Source: Bacteroidales bacterium UBA6192 | GTDB taxonomy: Bacteria; Bacteroidota; Bacteroidia; Bacteroidales; F082 | Length of the DNA: 54,387 nucleotides | Direction: 5' to 3' | Assembly (NCBI GenBank): GCA_002422725.1 | Contig: DITE01000081.1 | Coordinates: 43,557-97,943, forward strand | Shown here: piece by piece, positions 27,163 to 35,020 of the stretch | Numbering within the stretch: the first letter of the stretch is position 1 | How the letters are laid out: the number at the start of each line of letters is the position of its first letter | Translations under genes and position numbers: made by a program | The notes under the pieces: generated by a model | Database searches by the model: none | What the model saw: only the letters and a program-made list of their open reading frames with translations | Told to the model about the DNA's origin: nothing

Positions 27163-27714
27163 ATGGAATTATTGATGGATGTGTTAAATATGTTGTTGCC
27201 GGCGCTACTTGTTGGACTGGTGGCATTCCTGATGATGAAATCACTGCTGAAATCGAACCGCGATCATCTTGCACTGGTGCTGGAACAATTCAGGCTTGAA
27301 CAGCAGCGGCAGGCTCACGAAAGGAAACTCAATGCCCAGAAACTGTTGACTCCCATTCGTTTGCAAGCTTTCGAACGACTGGTTTTGTTTCTGGAGCGCA
27401 TACAGCCTTCGGGTCTGGTCACACGCTTGATGAACAATACAATGAGTTTGCAGCAGCTTCAATTGATGCTCGTGCGCACGGTTCGCGAGGAATTTGAACA
27501 TAATCTGTCGCAGCAATTATATGTCTCTGGCACTGCCTGGCAGATGGTGAAAGCAGCCAAAGAAGAAGTTATTCAGCTGATCAACAAAGTGGCGGCGGAG
27601 CACCAGCCCGATGCAAGTTCGGCTGAACTCGCACGCGAAGTAGTCCTTGGACGGGTGAGGATGATTGATGAAGCTATTGCCAGATTGAAAGAAGAAATCA
27701 GTGAGTTTTCCTGA
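27163..27714 (+). CDS. Membrane-anchored coiled-coil protein of unknown function
   Basis: 183 residues. One N-terminal membrane helix (about 5-27) is followed by a long, mostly helical segment with many E, Q and R residues (LEQFRLEQQRQAHERKLNAQK), then a compact domain with IRLQAFERLVLFLERI and the C-terminal helix VRMIDEAIARLKEEISEF. I believe similar proteins are widespread in Bacteroidota without a known role. It forms a one-gene unit ending in the terminator it shares with the convergent DUF4397 gene. Confidence 0.75.
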   Translation: MELLMDVLNMLLPALLVGLVAFLMMKSLLKSNRDHLALVLEQFRLEQQRQAHERKLNAQKLLTPIRLQAFERLVLFLERIQPSGLVTRLMNNTMSLQQLQLMLVRTVREEFEHNLSQQLYVSGTAWQMVKAAKEEVIQLINKVAAEHQPDASSAELAREVVLGRVRMIDEAIARLKEEISEFS

Positions 27715-27776
27715 AAATTAATGCATGACAGTCAATTTGAGGTGATAGGTTACATTAGGGTAATAAAGGATATAAA

Positions 27777-27813
27777 CAAAAAGACCGGTTAGCGATAACC
27801 GGTCTTTTCTCGT
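27777..27813. terminator. Bidirectional terminator between convergent genes
   Basis: A perfect stem AAGACCGGTTA / TAACCGGTCTT with a GCGA loop, flanked by A runs on the left and T runs on the right. It can stop both the 27163-27714 gene and the DUF4397 gene coming from the other side. Confidence 0.9.
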
Positions 27814-27839
27814 AAGGATAGCAGATATAGTGACGCTAA

Positions 27840-30248
27840 CTATTTTACAATTTTAACTTTTGTAGTCAGCGTGGAAGTTCCGGTAGTTACACGGACAAGA
27901 TACATGCCTTCGGCAAAGTTGCTTACATCGATTTTGCCAGTTTGCGAACCTGCCATCAACATGCCTGAATTGAATTCGTATACAATGTTTCCAAGAAAGT
28001 TGTACATTTCAATATTGACATTGCTGTTTTTTTCAAGCTGCATGTTGATGTTGATCACATCGCGTGCAGGAACAGGGAATGCAGAGATTGAAAGGTCGTT
28101 CGATTCGTTTTCCAGAACTGATGTTACAACTGGCAGGGGAATCAGGTCGCCACCTGTTGCAAGAACAGCATACAGCCCGAATGAAGCGCCATTGTTATTG
28201 TTTGATGGGTTTAGAAAACCTGATGCAACAACTGAAGCAGAATAGCCAAACAAACCCAGCGTTTCGAGTGGTGCGCTATAAGTAGCAACCGTCACAGTGC
28301 CAGTTTCATCTCTGATATCAAGAATATAATCATCGGTAGGCAATTCGAGGTAGTCTGCAAATACGCCGTATTCAAGATTGTTAACAATAGTTCCTGCACC
28401 AACACCTACTTCAACTACATCCACAGTGGGAGCGTCGGTTGAACCATGGAATACAAGTACATCGGTGTTCATCGTATTGGTAGCTACTTCACGGCCCAAA
28501 GCGTACACGTAGATATCGAACGGAATGAATGGATCATAATTGGCTTCTACAACGAGGCCATTGGCTACAAGGATGTATTTTTCGTTGCCAGCGAGGGTGT
28601 AATTATTTGACCAGATTGGGTTTTCAGGACTTTCGCTGTCTGAGGGCAATATGGCTATAGTGAATTCAACACCGGCAGGTGCATCAATAAAGGGGGTAGC
28701 AGTACGGAATGTGAAATCATCAATCAACAAGATATCGTTTAACCAAACATCAACTACTTCTGCAGCAGCATCAGCTGAATTGTGGATTACCTGAACGCGG
28801 GCAGTAGTAATATCAACCTGGGGCAGGGCAATCAGATCGCCACCTGAGGCCAGGGCGACAAACAAGCCAAATGCTTCGCCATCATTGTTGTTGGCAGGGT
28901 TCAGGAATCCGGAGGCAATCACCGAGATTGCTGCACCGTCGAGACCAAGAGTAGCCAGTGGAGCAGCATACTGAGCAACTACATCTGTTCCGGCAGCATT
29001 GCGAACCTGCAAAGAGAAGTCAAGTGTGGGAAGTTCGAGGTATCCATCGAAATCGCCATAAGTCAGGTCATCAACAATTGTTCCTGCACCAACGCCCACT
29101 TCAACTACATCCACAGTAGGAGCATCGGTTGAACCATGGAATACAAGTACATCGGTGTTCATCGTATTGGTAGCTTCTTCGCGGCCCATAGCATACACGT
29201 AGATATCGAATGGAACGAATGGATCATAATTGGCTTCAACGACGAGCCCATTGGCTACAAGAATGTATTTTTCGTTACCAGCGAGTGTGTAATTATTTGA
29301 CCAGATTGGGTTTTCAGGGCTTTCGCTGTCTGAGGGCAATATGGCAATAGTGAATTCAACACCGGCAGGTGCATCAATGAAGGGGGTAGCGGTGCGGAAT
29401 GTGAAATCATCAATCAACAAGATATCGTTTAACCAAACATCAACTACTTCTGCAGCGGCATCAGCTGAATTGTGGATTACCTGAACGCGGGCAGTAGTAA
29501 TATCAACCTGGGGCAGGGCAATCAGATCGCCACCCGAGGCCAGGGCAACATACAAGCCAAATGCTTCGCCATCATTGTTGTTGGCAGGGTTCAGGAATCC
29601 GGATGCAATTACAGAGATTGCTGCACCGTCGAGTCCAAGAGTAGCCAGTGGAGCAGCATACTGAGCAACTACATCTGTTCCGGCAGCATTGCGAACCTGC
29701 AAAGAGAAGTCAAGTGTGGGAAGTTCGAGGTATCCATCGAAATTGCCATAAGCCAGGTCATCAACTATAGTTCCGGCACCAACTCCTACTTCAACTACAT
29801 CCACAGTGGGAGCATCGGTCGAACCGTGGAATACGAGTACATCCGTATTCGTTCCGTTGGTGGCTACTTCGCGACCCATTGCATAGACATAAATATCGAA
29901 GGGTACGAAAGGATCGTAGTTCTCTGTGTCAATGAGTCCATTTGCAACGAGAATGTAGGTTTCTCCATTCATCAGCGTGTATTGCTGCGACCAGAGCGGG
30001 TTTTCAGGGCTTGTGCTATTTGAAGGTTGAATTGCGATGGTAAATTCGGTTCCGGCAGGTGCATCGATAAATGAGGAGGCCGTGCGGAATTCGAAATTAT
30101 CGATCAAAAGGGTGTTGTTGAGCCACACATCGACCACAGCTGCTGCTGCATCGGCCGAGTTGTGGATTACCTGAACACGTGCCTGCGAAAAAGCAGTCAG
30201 GTTGAGGCTTAATAGTAGACTGAAAAAGAAAAGTTTGTAAAGTTTCAT
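27840..30248 (-). CDS. T9SS-secreted surface protein with three tandem DUF4397 repeat units
   Basis: 802 residues: signal peptide (FFSLLLSLNLTAFSQ), then three repeats of 230 residues (about 22-251, 252-481, 482-711) each starting ARVQVIHNSADAAAxVVDVWLN and containing VLVFHGSTDAPTVDVVEVGVGAG. Each unit holds two DUF4397-type beta modules. The last 75 residues form a type A T9SS sorting domain (FPVPARDVININM ... GMYLVRVTTGTSTLTTKVKIVK). The protein should be exported and attached to the surface; what it binds is unknown. Units 2 and 3 are almost identical in DNA, showing recent duplication or gene conversion. It lies directly downstream of the ECF sigma factor gene. Confidence 0.9.
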   Translation of the reverse strand: MKLYKLFFFSLLLSLNLTAFSQARVQVIHNSADAAAAVVDVWLNNTLLIDNFEFRTASSFIDAPAGTEFTIAIQPSNSTSPENPLWSQQYTLMNGETYILVANGLIDTENYDPFVPFDIYVYAMGREVATNGTNTDVLVFHGSTDAPTVDVVEVGVGAGTIVDDLAYGNFDGYLELPTLDFSLQVRNAAGTDVVAQYAAPLATLGLDGAAISVIASGFLNPANNNDGEAFGLYVALASGGDLIALPQVDITTARVQVIHNSADAAAEVVDVWLNDILLIDDFTFRTATPFIDAPAGVEFTIAILPSDSESPENPIWSNNYTLAGNEKYILVANGLVVEANYDPFVPFDIYVYAMGREEATNTMNTDVLVFHGSTDAPTVDVVEVGVGAGTIVDDLTYGDFDGYLELPTLDFSLQVRNAAGTDVVAQYAAPLATLGLDGAAISVIASGFLNPANNNDGEAFGLFVALASGGDLIALPQVDITTARVQVIHNSADAAAEVVDVWLNDILLIDDFTFRTATPFIDAPAGVEFTIAILPSDSESPENPIWSNNYTLAGNEKYILVANGLVVEANYDPFIPFDIYVYALGREVATNTMNTDVLVFHGSTDAPTVDVVEVGVGAGTIVNNLEYGVFADYLELPTDDYILDIRDETGTVTVATYSAPLETLGLFGYSASVVASGFLNPSNNNNGASFGLYAVLATGGDLIPLPVVTSVLENESNDLSISAFPVPARDVININMQLEKNSNVNIEMYNFLGNIVYEFNSGMLMAGSQTGKIDVSNFAEGMYLVRVTTGTSTLTTKVKIVK
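28111..30180 (-). repeat. Three in-frame 690-base repeats inside the DUF4397 gene
   Basis: Landmark GATATCGTTTAACCAAACAT occurs at 28731 and again at 29421, exactly 690 bases apart; the matching, more diverged phrase of the first unit sits at 30111. The 690-base period equals 230 codons, so copy number could change by recombination without breaking the frame. Confidence 0.9.
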
Positions 30249-30361
30249 GATGGTAGATTTAATTAGTGAATAAATAATGGGTTAGTTTTAGTTTTTAAAA
30301 AAGTTGTTCTTTAAAGTTGAAAAGCGAATTAGAAATTGATTGATTGAAAGTATAAAGGAAT

Positions 30362-30415
30362 GAAATTGAATTTTGTTCAATGAAATAGATAAAAAGTTAA
30401 ACAAAATTCAATTTC
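30362..30415. repeat. Perfect 16-base inverted repeat in the leader of the DUF4397 gene
   Basis: GAAATTGAATTTTGTT (30362-30377) and AACAAAATTCAATTTC (30400-30415) are exact reverse complements separated by 22 bases. It lies between the sigma factor stop and the DUF4397 start, both read leftward. There is no T run, so it is not an ordinary terminator; an operator, a weak terminator or an RNA structure in the leader are possible. Confidence 0.8.
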
Positions 30416-30425
30416 GCAAATTTTT

Positions 30426-30935
30426 TTATGTCGGATCGTACTCAGTAAGATTTTCCATGAGCTTTTTACGGCTATAAAAAATACGGCTTTTCACTGTGCC
30501 GATGGTCAGGTCCAGATCGTCAGCTATTTCCTTGTACTTATATCCTTCGTTATACATGTCAAATGCACGACGGAATTCCTTGTCAAGGGCATCGATACCA
30601 GCCTGCAATTCTTTTGCGGCAAGCATAGATTCAGGATTTGTGCGCTTGTCAATCGTTGAAGAATTCAGGAAGTACAGATCATCTGTCTGATCAATAATCG
30701 TCCTGGCTTTCTTATTTCTTCTGTAGTTGTTAATAAAAATGTTTTTCATGATGGTGTACACCCATGCCTTGAAATTGGTGTTATTCACAAATTTATCACG
30801 ATAAATCAGGACTTTCAGATTGGTTTCCTGCATCAGGTCTTTGGCATCGTCTTCGTTGCCGGTTAACTGTTTTGCAAACGACTCCATGTATTTCTGAATT
30901 CCGGTTAGCTGGTAGTTGAATTCTATTGCAGTCAT
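30426..30935 (-). CDS. ECF-type RNA polymerase sigma factor
   Basis: 169 residues. The region 2 core is DLMQETNLKVLIYRDKF ... FKAWVYTIMKNIFINNYRR, and region 4 has FDMYNEGYKYKEIADDLDLTIGTVKSRIFYSRKKL, a clear helix-turn-helix. No anti-sigma gene lies beside it; instead it is flanked upstream by a CarH-like MerR regulator and downstream by the DUF4397 surface protein. Control of the sigma gene by the MerR protein, as in LitR/LitS systems, is an inference from position and from the palindromes. Confidence 0.92.
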   Translation of the reverse strand: MTAIEFNYQLTGIQKYMESFAKQLTGNEDDAKDLMQETNLKVLIYRDKFVNNTNFKAWVYTIMKNIFINNYRRNKKARTIIDQTDDLYFLNSSTIDKRTNPESMLAAKELQAGIDALDKEFRRAFDMYNEGYKYKEIADDLDLTIGTVKSRIFYSRKKLMENLTEYDPT

Positions 30936-30971
30936 GTTGATATGGTGTATAATTGTTTAACTAATTTTCAG

Positions 30972-31001
30972 CAAAGTTAAACAAAAAAATCAATTTGTCA
31001 A
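30972..31001 (-). promoter_or_regulatory. Promoter of the ECF sigma factor gene, overlapping a repeated 13-mer
   Basis: On the minus strand TTG, exactly 19 bases, TAACTTTG, about 37 bases upstream of the ATG. The -7 box is part of the 13-mer TTTTGTTTAACTT (plus-strand AAGTTAAACAAAA at 30974-30986). The same 13-mer is found at 30394-30406 and 31016-31028. Confidence 0.7.
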
Positions 31002-31064
31002 GTCTTTTTTTTAAAAAGTTAAACAAAACCCGACTAATGGTTTCATTTGTAGTAGTTTATAGCC

Positions 31065-31084
31065 ATGTTAATATTTGTTAACAT
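31065..31084. promoter_or_regulatory. Palindrome GTTAA-N6-TTAAC upstream of the sigma factor gene
   Basis: ATGTTAA (31065-31071) and TTAACAT (31078-31084) are exact inverted copies with six bases between. It lies about 63 bases upstream of the sigma promoter's TTG. It resembles the palindrome in front of the MerR gene (32041-32061), as expected if one regulator binds both. Confidence 0.5.
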
Positions 31085-31095
31085 AGGCATTGACA

Positions 31096-31123
31096 ATAAA
31101 AAAGCCGGCTTTGAGCCGGCTCT
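31096..31123 (-). terminator. Terminator of the MerR-type regulator gene
   Basis: On the minus strand GAGCCGGCTC-AA-AGCCGGCTTTTTTATT: an eight-base GC-rich stem followed by a T run, 22 bases past the stop codon. The sigma factor gene downstream is therefore a separate transcription unit. Confidence 0.9.
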
Positions 31124-31144
31124 GGACAGCATTTTTTACATTCG

Positions 31145-32026
31145 TTAAATCGATGTTATAAACTGTTTGAACATTTTTGCTGACGGGATGAGTTTAACAT
31201 TGTTGTCAAGTTCAAATTCGATGTTGGCAGCTTGCATGCCGGAAACCAAAATATGGTTTTGTGAAAAATGTTTGGCAAGTTCGCTGATATAAAGCTGCAT
31301 CTCGGGCATCGAAATGGCCGCGATGAAATAGGTTGCAAGCAAATCGGGCTTAACCGTATCACAAACAGCGTAAAGATCGTTGATGGGAACATTTTGTCCA
31401 AGATAATACGTCCTGAAACCATGTTTTTTTGCAACATAATAATATGTGAGCAATCCGATCTCGTGCAGTTCCCATTCAGGAAGGAATAGGATGATGCGTT
31501 TCGCATTCAGGTTTGTTATTGAAGGAAGGCTGTCGATGGCCACACAAAGTTTCATTCTGATGAGATTCGATATGAAGTGTTCCTGCGCGGGATTGATGGC
31601 CCCTGTTTGCCAGAGCAGGCCAATTTTTTCAAAAAATGGATAGATAACAAAATACAGGGTGTCTTCAAAGCCAATTTTTATTGTCAGATTGTGCAGGATT
31701 TTATCAAAGCGTTCTTCATTCAATTCAATCATCGACACAACAAGGCTTTCAATCTGACTCAGATAATCTGATTCGGGCCTTATTACTTCAAGAATTTTCT
31801 GATTTAGCTGGCTGATTGTCATGTCGGCAATGTGCGAAATTTTAATTCCATGCCGGTTCAGTATCGAAATATTGAGTAGTTTTTTCAGATCCTCGTCATT
31901 GTAAGATCTTATGTTAGAGCATGATCTGTTAGGATCAACTATTCCATAACGCTTTTCCCAGATTCGGATTGTATGGGCTTTTATGCCCGTCATGCGTTCG
32001 AGGTCCTTAATAGAGTAGGATGACAT
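31145..32026 (-). CDS. MerR-type regulator with B12-binding domain, CarH/LitR-like photoreceptor
   Basis: 293 residues from the ATG at 32026 (MSSYSIKDLERMTGIKAHTI); the open frame upstream lacks similarity. Residues 4-75 are a MerR winged helix (RIWEKRYGIVDPNRS). The middle helical bundle has Trp139, nine residues, Glu149-His150, which is the W-x9-EH adenosylcobalamin-capping motif of CarH. The C-terminal Rossmann domain has E186-L-H188-E-I-G191, the E-x-H-x-x-G motif whose histidine binds cobalt. With both motifs intact it is predicted to bind adenosyl-B12 in the dark and release DNA in light. Target genes are not proven; the adjacent ECF sigma factor is the natural candidate. Confidence 0.85.
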   Translation of the reverse strand: MSSYSIKDLERMTGIKAHTIRIWEKRYGIVDPNRSCSNIRSYNDEDLKKLLNISILNRHGIKISHIADMTISQLNQKILEVIRPESDYLSQIESLVVSMIELNEERFDKILHNLTIKIGFEDTLYFVIYPFFEKIGLLWQTGAINPAQEHFISNLIRMKLCVAIDSLPSITNLNAKRIILFLPEWELHEIGLLTYYYVAKKHGFRTYYLGQNVPINDLYAVCDTVKPDLLATYFIAAISMPEMQLYISELAKHFSQNHILVSGMQAANIEFELDNNVKLIPSAKMFKQFITSI

Positions 32027-32040
32027 TTGGTAGGTGTGTA

Positions 32041-32061
32041 TTGTTAACTTATTCTTAACAA
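32041..32061. promoter_or_regulatory. Palindrome TTGTTAA-N7-TTAACAA before the MerR gene
   Basis: Exact seven-base arms (32041-32047 and 32055-32061) with the spacer CTTATTC, 14 bases upstream of the MerR ATG and in the divergent interval with the DUF2520 gene. It has the form of an autoregulatory operator. The interval also holds TTTTTGTTTAAAAT (from 32072), close to the 13-mer near the sigma gene. Confidence 0.55.
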
Positions 32062-32144
32062 GTAAGAATGGTTTTTGTTTAAAATGCTTATACCTGTTTT
32101 TAACGGTACCAACGAATTGTTTACTTTCGTGCAAAATTATACTA

Positions 32145-32933
32145 TTGTCCGAAACAGGCATTCATCGTGTTGTTATTGCTGGAACAGGCAATGTTGCCAG
32201 TCGCCTGGGTCATGCCTTCAAAGCTGCATCAATCCAAATTATTGAGGTTTATGGCCGCAATACTGCAAAAGCAAAAGCCTTGGCCACAAGTCTGGGGACT
32301 TCCTATGTTACTGAAATTTCTGCAATAAATGTTGAGGCAGATTTGTATGTGCTTGCCGTATCGGATGATGCTATTGCTATTTTATCGCAGATGTTGCCGC
32401 CACTGCACGGACTTGTTGTTCACACATCGGCTTCGGCTCCCCTTCCGGTGGGCAGCTTTAGCCATACTGGTGTTTTGTATCCCCTTCAAACCATGTTGTC
32501 TCATCGAAATATTGAGTTCAGCGAAGTTCCTTTGTTTATAGAGACCAATTCAGATGAACAAACGAAACGACTTTGTAGTTTTGCCGGGCAATTGTCGGCA
32601 AAAGTGATCGTGGCCGACCAGTTAACCCGCATGAGATATCATCTGGCCGCTGTTTTCGCTTCCAATTTTACAAACCATTTATACAGCATTGCCTTTGAGC
32701 TGCTTGCGGTAAATGGATTAACGCCTGAATTGCTTCATCCGCTTATTCTCGAAACAGCATTAAAAGCTGTTGAAGGCAATCCGGAGGATTCGCAAACCGG
32801 ACCTGCTATTCGTGGCGATGTGAAAACCATAAAAACTCATCTTGATTTGCTGGATAAACGGCCTGATTATCAGCAATTGTATGAAAATTTTACAGGCCTG
32901 ATTAAAAATTATTATTCGAAACGCAATGAGTAA
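32145..32933 (+). CDS. Rossmann-fold NAD(P)-binding DUF2520 protein
   Basis: About 262 residues. The nucleotide-binding start is HRVVIAGTGNVASRLGHAF, followed by VVHTSASAPLP and the DUF2520 helical domain with PLFIETNSDEQTKRL, RMRYHLAAVFASNFTNHLYSIA and GPAIRGDVKTIKTHL. It resembles ketopantoate/pyrroline-carboxylate reductases, but the substrate is unknown. The start is uncertain: the TTG at 32145 gives the usual family length, while the frame is open back to a GTG at 32034 with no similarity. The last eight bases overlap the next gene. First gene of an envelope-related cluster. Confidence 0.82.
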   Translation: MSETGIHRVVIAGTGNVASRLGHAFKAASIQIIEVYGRNTAKAKALATSLGTSYVTEISAINVEADLYVLAVSDDAIAILSQMLPPLHGLVVHTSASAPLPVGSFSHTGVLYPLQTMLSHRNIEFSEVPLFIETNSDEQTKRLCSFAGQLSAKVIVADQLTRMRYHLAAVFASNFTNHLYSIAFELLAVNGLTPELLHPLILETALKAVEGNPEDSQTGPAIRGDVKTIKTHLDLLDKRPDYQQLYENFTGLIKNYYSKRNE

Positions 32934-33447
32934 TTACAAAGCTTTACTGGGATCGGTGAACACCTTTATTTTTGACTATGACGGGGTGATGACCAATGGA
33001 ACAATCGTGCTGAACAACGATGGCGAGCCATTGCGGACCGCCAATGTGAAAGATGGCTATGCTCTTCAGTTGTTGATGAAACTTGGTTATAACATCGCCA
33101 TTATTTCGGGCGGCTACTCTCCAAGCATGAAAAGCCGCTTTGATGCACTTCTTATCAAGGATGTCTTTCTGGGAGTTTCCGATAAAGTGGAGGTGTTAAA
33201 AAAATACATGGAGGATAAAAACATTAGGCCTCAGCAAATTGTTTATATGGGAGATGATATTCCTGATTATATGGCTATGCAAATGACCGGTGTCCCGGTG
33301 TGTCCTTCCGATGCAGCCGAAGAGATAAAAAAAATCAGCGTTTACATATCGCATCTGGGTGGTGGTGAAGGCTGTGTGAGGGATATCATCGAGCAGGTTC
33401 TTAAGGTTCAGGGCAAATGGATGAACGACCTTGCCCATCATTGGTAA
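32926..33447 (+). CDS. kdsC: HAD-family phosphatase, KdsC type (3-deoxy-D-manno-octulosonate-8-phosphatase)
   Basis: A 173-residue small HAD phosphatase without a cap domain: FIFDYDGVMTNGTIVLN (motif I, Asp nucleophile), IAIISGGYSPSMKSR (motif II), and VYMGDDIPDYMAMQMTGVPVCPSDA (motif III/IV). This is the YrbI/KdsC pattern, which releases Kdo for lipopolysaccharide. The first motif has DYDGVMTNG where DVDGVLTDG is standard, so related substrates such as other 8-phosphate sugars remain possible. Its start overlaps the preceding gene by eight bases. Confidence 0.85.
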   Translation: MSNYKALLGSVNTFIFDYDGVMTNGTIVLNNDGEPLRTANVKDGYALQLLMKLGYNIAIISGGYSPSMKSRFDALLIKDVFLGVSDKVEVLKKYMEDKNIRPQQIVYMGDDIPDYMAMQMTGVPVCPSDAAEEIKKISVYISHLGGGEGCVRDIIEQVLKVQGKWMNDLAHHW

Positions 33448-33457
33448 ACTCTGGATT

Positions 33458-34393
33458 ATGAATGCTTATTTAAAACTTATACGCTGGCCCAATCTGCTCA
33501 TTATGGCAGTAGCCATGTTTCTTGTGAGGTATTACCTTGTTCGCGGACCGTTGCTTCTGGTGGGAACCGACCTTGCATCGACCCTTGTTGATTTTGTTCT
33601 GCTGGTTGTTGCCATGCTGTTCATTTCAGCTGCAGGCTATGTGATCAATGATGTGTTTGACATGGATATTGACAGCCTCAATAAACAGGAAAAGCAGATT
33701 GTTGGCAGGCTGATTCCGGTTCAAACGGCCAAAAGATTATATTGGCTGTTAAGTGCAGCAGGCATGCTCATCATGGTTTATCTGGGTTATCGGCTCAACT
33801 CATGGCAACTCACCCTGATCGTATTGATGCTTACCGGGTTGCTTTGGTTTTATTCTGAACGCTATAAGCGACAGATACTTGTCGGAAACCTGGTCGTAGC
33901 CTTTATTGCTTCTGCAGGAATTACAGTAGTTTGGCTTTTCGAGTTCTTTTCACTGGTTCGCGAATCTGATGGTTTTATTGTGGCTTCCGATGCCATGCCT
34001 TTGATGTCGGGGCTGGTGTTTGCCTATGCGCTTTTCGCCTTTTTGAGCACCCTGACCCGGGAAATGGTAAAAGATATCGAAGACATGAGTGGAGATGCTC
34101 GTTTTGGATGCCGGACTTTTCCGGTTGTTTACGGACAGATTACTGCACGCAACCTTTCAGCAGCAACCTTAATTATCCTGATTATTATGATTGGTTTCTG
34201 GCAGTATATCCTGTATTTCAGGGAAATGACACAAGCCATGATGGTTTTGTTCCTCGCTCTCGGAATTGGGATATTCGCTTTAATCCGTTTGGCATTAGCC
34301 AATAAGCCTGAGCATTATGGATTCGTTTCTTCGCTTCTCAAACTGCTCATGCTTGCAGGATTATTGTCCGTTGTGTTTTTAAAAAGTATGTAG
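33458..34393 (+). CDS. UbiA-family prenyltransferase (geranylgeranylglycerol-phosphate type)
   Basis: An integral membrane prenyltransferase of 311 residues with about eight to nine helices. The first aspartate-rich motif is NDVFDMDIDSLNK and the second is REMVKDIEDMSGDARFGCRTFP. Bacteroidota members of this group are often labelled geranylgeranylglycerol-phosphate geranylgeranyltransferase; the true substrate is unproven. The start is the ATG at 33458 (MNAYLKLIRWPNLLIM); upstream codons of the frame lie in the end of the previous gene. Part of the plus-strand cluster leading to lpxB. Confidence 0.87.
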   Translation: MNAYLKLIRWPNLLIMAVAMFLVRYYLVRGPLLLVGTDLASTLVDFVLLVVAMLFISAAGYVINDVFDMDIDSLNKQEKQIVGRLIPVQTAKRLYWLLSAAGMLIMVYLGYRLNSWQLTLIVLMLTGLLWFYSERYKRQILVGNLVVAFIASAGITVVWLFEFFSLVRESDGFIVASDAMPLMSGLVFAYALFAFLSTLTREMVKDIEDMSGDARFGCRTFPVVYGQITARNLSAATLIILIIMIGFWQYILYFREMTQAMMVLFLALGIGIFALIRLALANKPEHYGFVSSLLKLLMLAGLLSVVFLKSM

Positions 34394-34397
34394 ACAG

Positions 34398-34991
34398 ATG
34401 CTTGATCTGAAGAATTATAAAGTTATCCTGGCATCAAAATCTCCGCGCCGTCAGCAATTGTTAAAGGGAATGGATATTGATTTTGACGTGTTGGTAAAGG
34501 ACGTTGATGAGTCATTTCCCAATTCGCTGAAAGGCAAAGATATTGCGCTCATGCTGTCGGAACGTAAAGCAATGGCCTTTGCTGCGGACGAACTTCCCGA
34601 AAACTTTCTGCTCATCACCGCTGATACCATCGTGCTGGTTGATGATGATGTTCTGAATAAGCCTGCTGACAGTCACGAAGCTTTTAACATGCTTAAAACG
34701 CTTTCAGGTCGCGAGCACAATGTGGTTACTGCCGTTACCCTGCGCACTGACAAACAGCTGCGATCGTTTTTTGAACTTTCAGCAGTGCGTTTTGGCGCGC
34801 TTTCTGATGAAGAAATTGTGTGGTATGTTCATCGCTATATGCCTTTGGACAAAGCCGGAGCTTATGGTATTCAGGAATGGATAGGATATGTTGCTATTGC
34901 TTCGGTAAAGGGTTCATTTTTCAATGTCATGGGTCTGCCGACACACAGGTTATTTATGGAATTGAAGAAATTTGCCGGTACTGAAGTATAG
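34398..34991 (+). CDS. maf: Maf-family nucleoside triphosphate pyrophosphatase
   Basis: 197 residues. The Maf motif ILASKSPRRQQLLKGMDIDF is at the start, followed by ITADTIVLVDDDVLNKP with the catalytic aspartate, LSGREHNVVTAVTL and KAGAYGIQEW near the end. These proteins hydrolyse non-canonical or pyrimidine nucleoside triphosphates (dTTP/UTP type) and can affect septum formation. It starts four bases after the UbiA-type gene. Confidence 0.94.
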   Translation: MLDLKNYKVILASKSPRRQQLLKGMDIDFDVLVKDVDESFPNSLKGKDIALMLSERKAMAFAADELPENFLLITADTIVLVDDDVLNKPADSHEAFNMLKTLSGREHNVVTAVTLRTDKQLRSFFELSAVRFGALSDEEIVWYVHRYMPLDKAGAYGIQEWIGYVAIASVKGSFFNVMGLPTHRLFMELKKFAGTEV

Positions 34992-35020
34992 AATTGATTA
35001 TGAATTAAATTTACAATGTT

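Noticed and set aside
29472..30023. 183-residue open frame antisense to the DUF4397 gene
   Set aside because: It follows the repeat units of the real gene and is low in complexity; it has no independent support.
32034..32144. N-terminal extension of the DUF2520 protein from a GTG at 32034
   Set aside because: The extension is unlike the family and would cover the divergent promoter region and palindrome; the TTG at 32145 gives the usual length.
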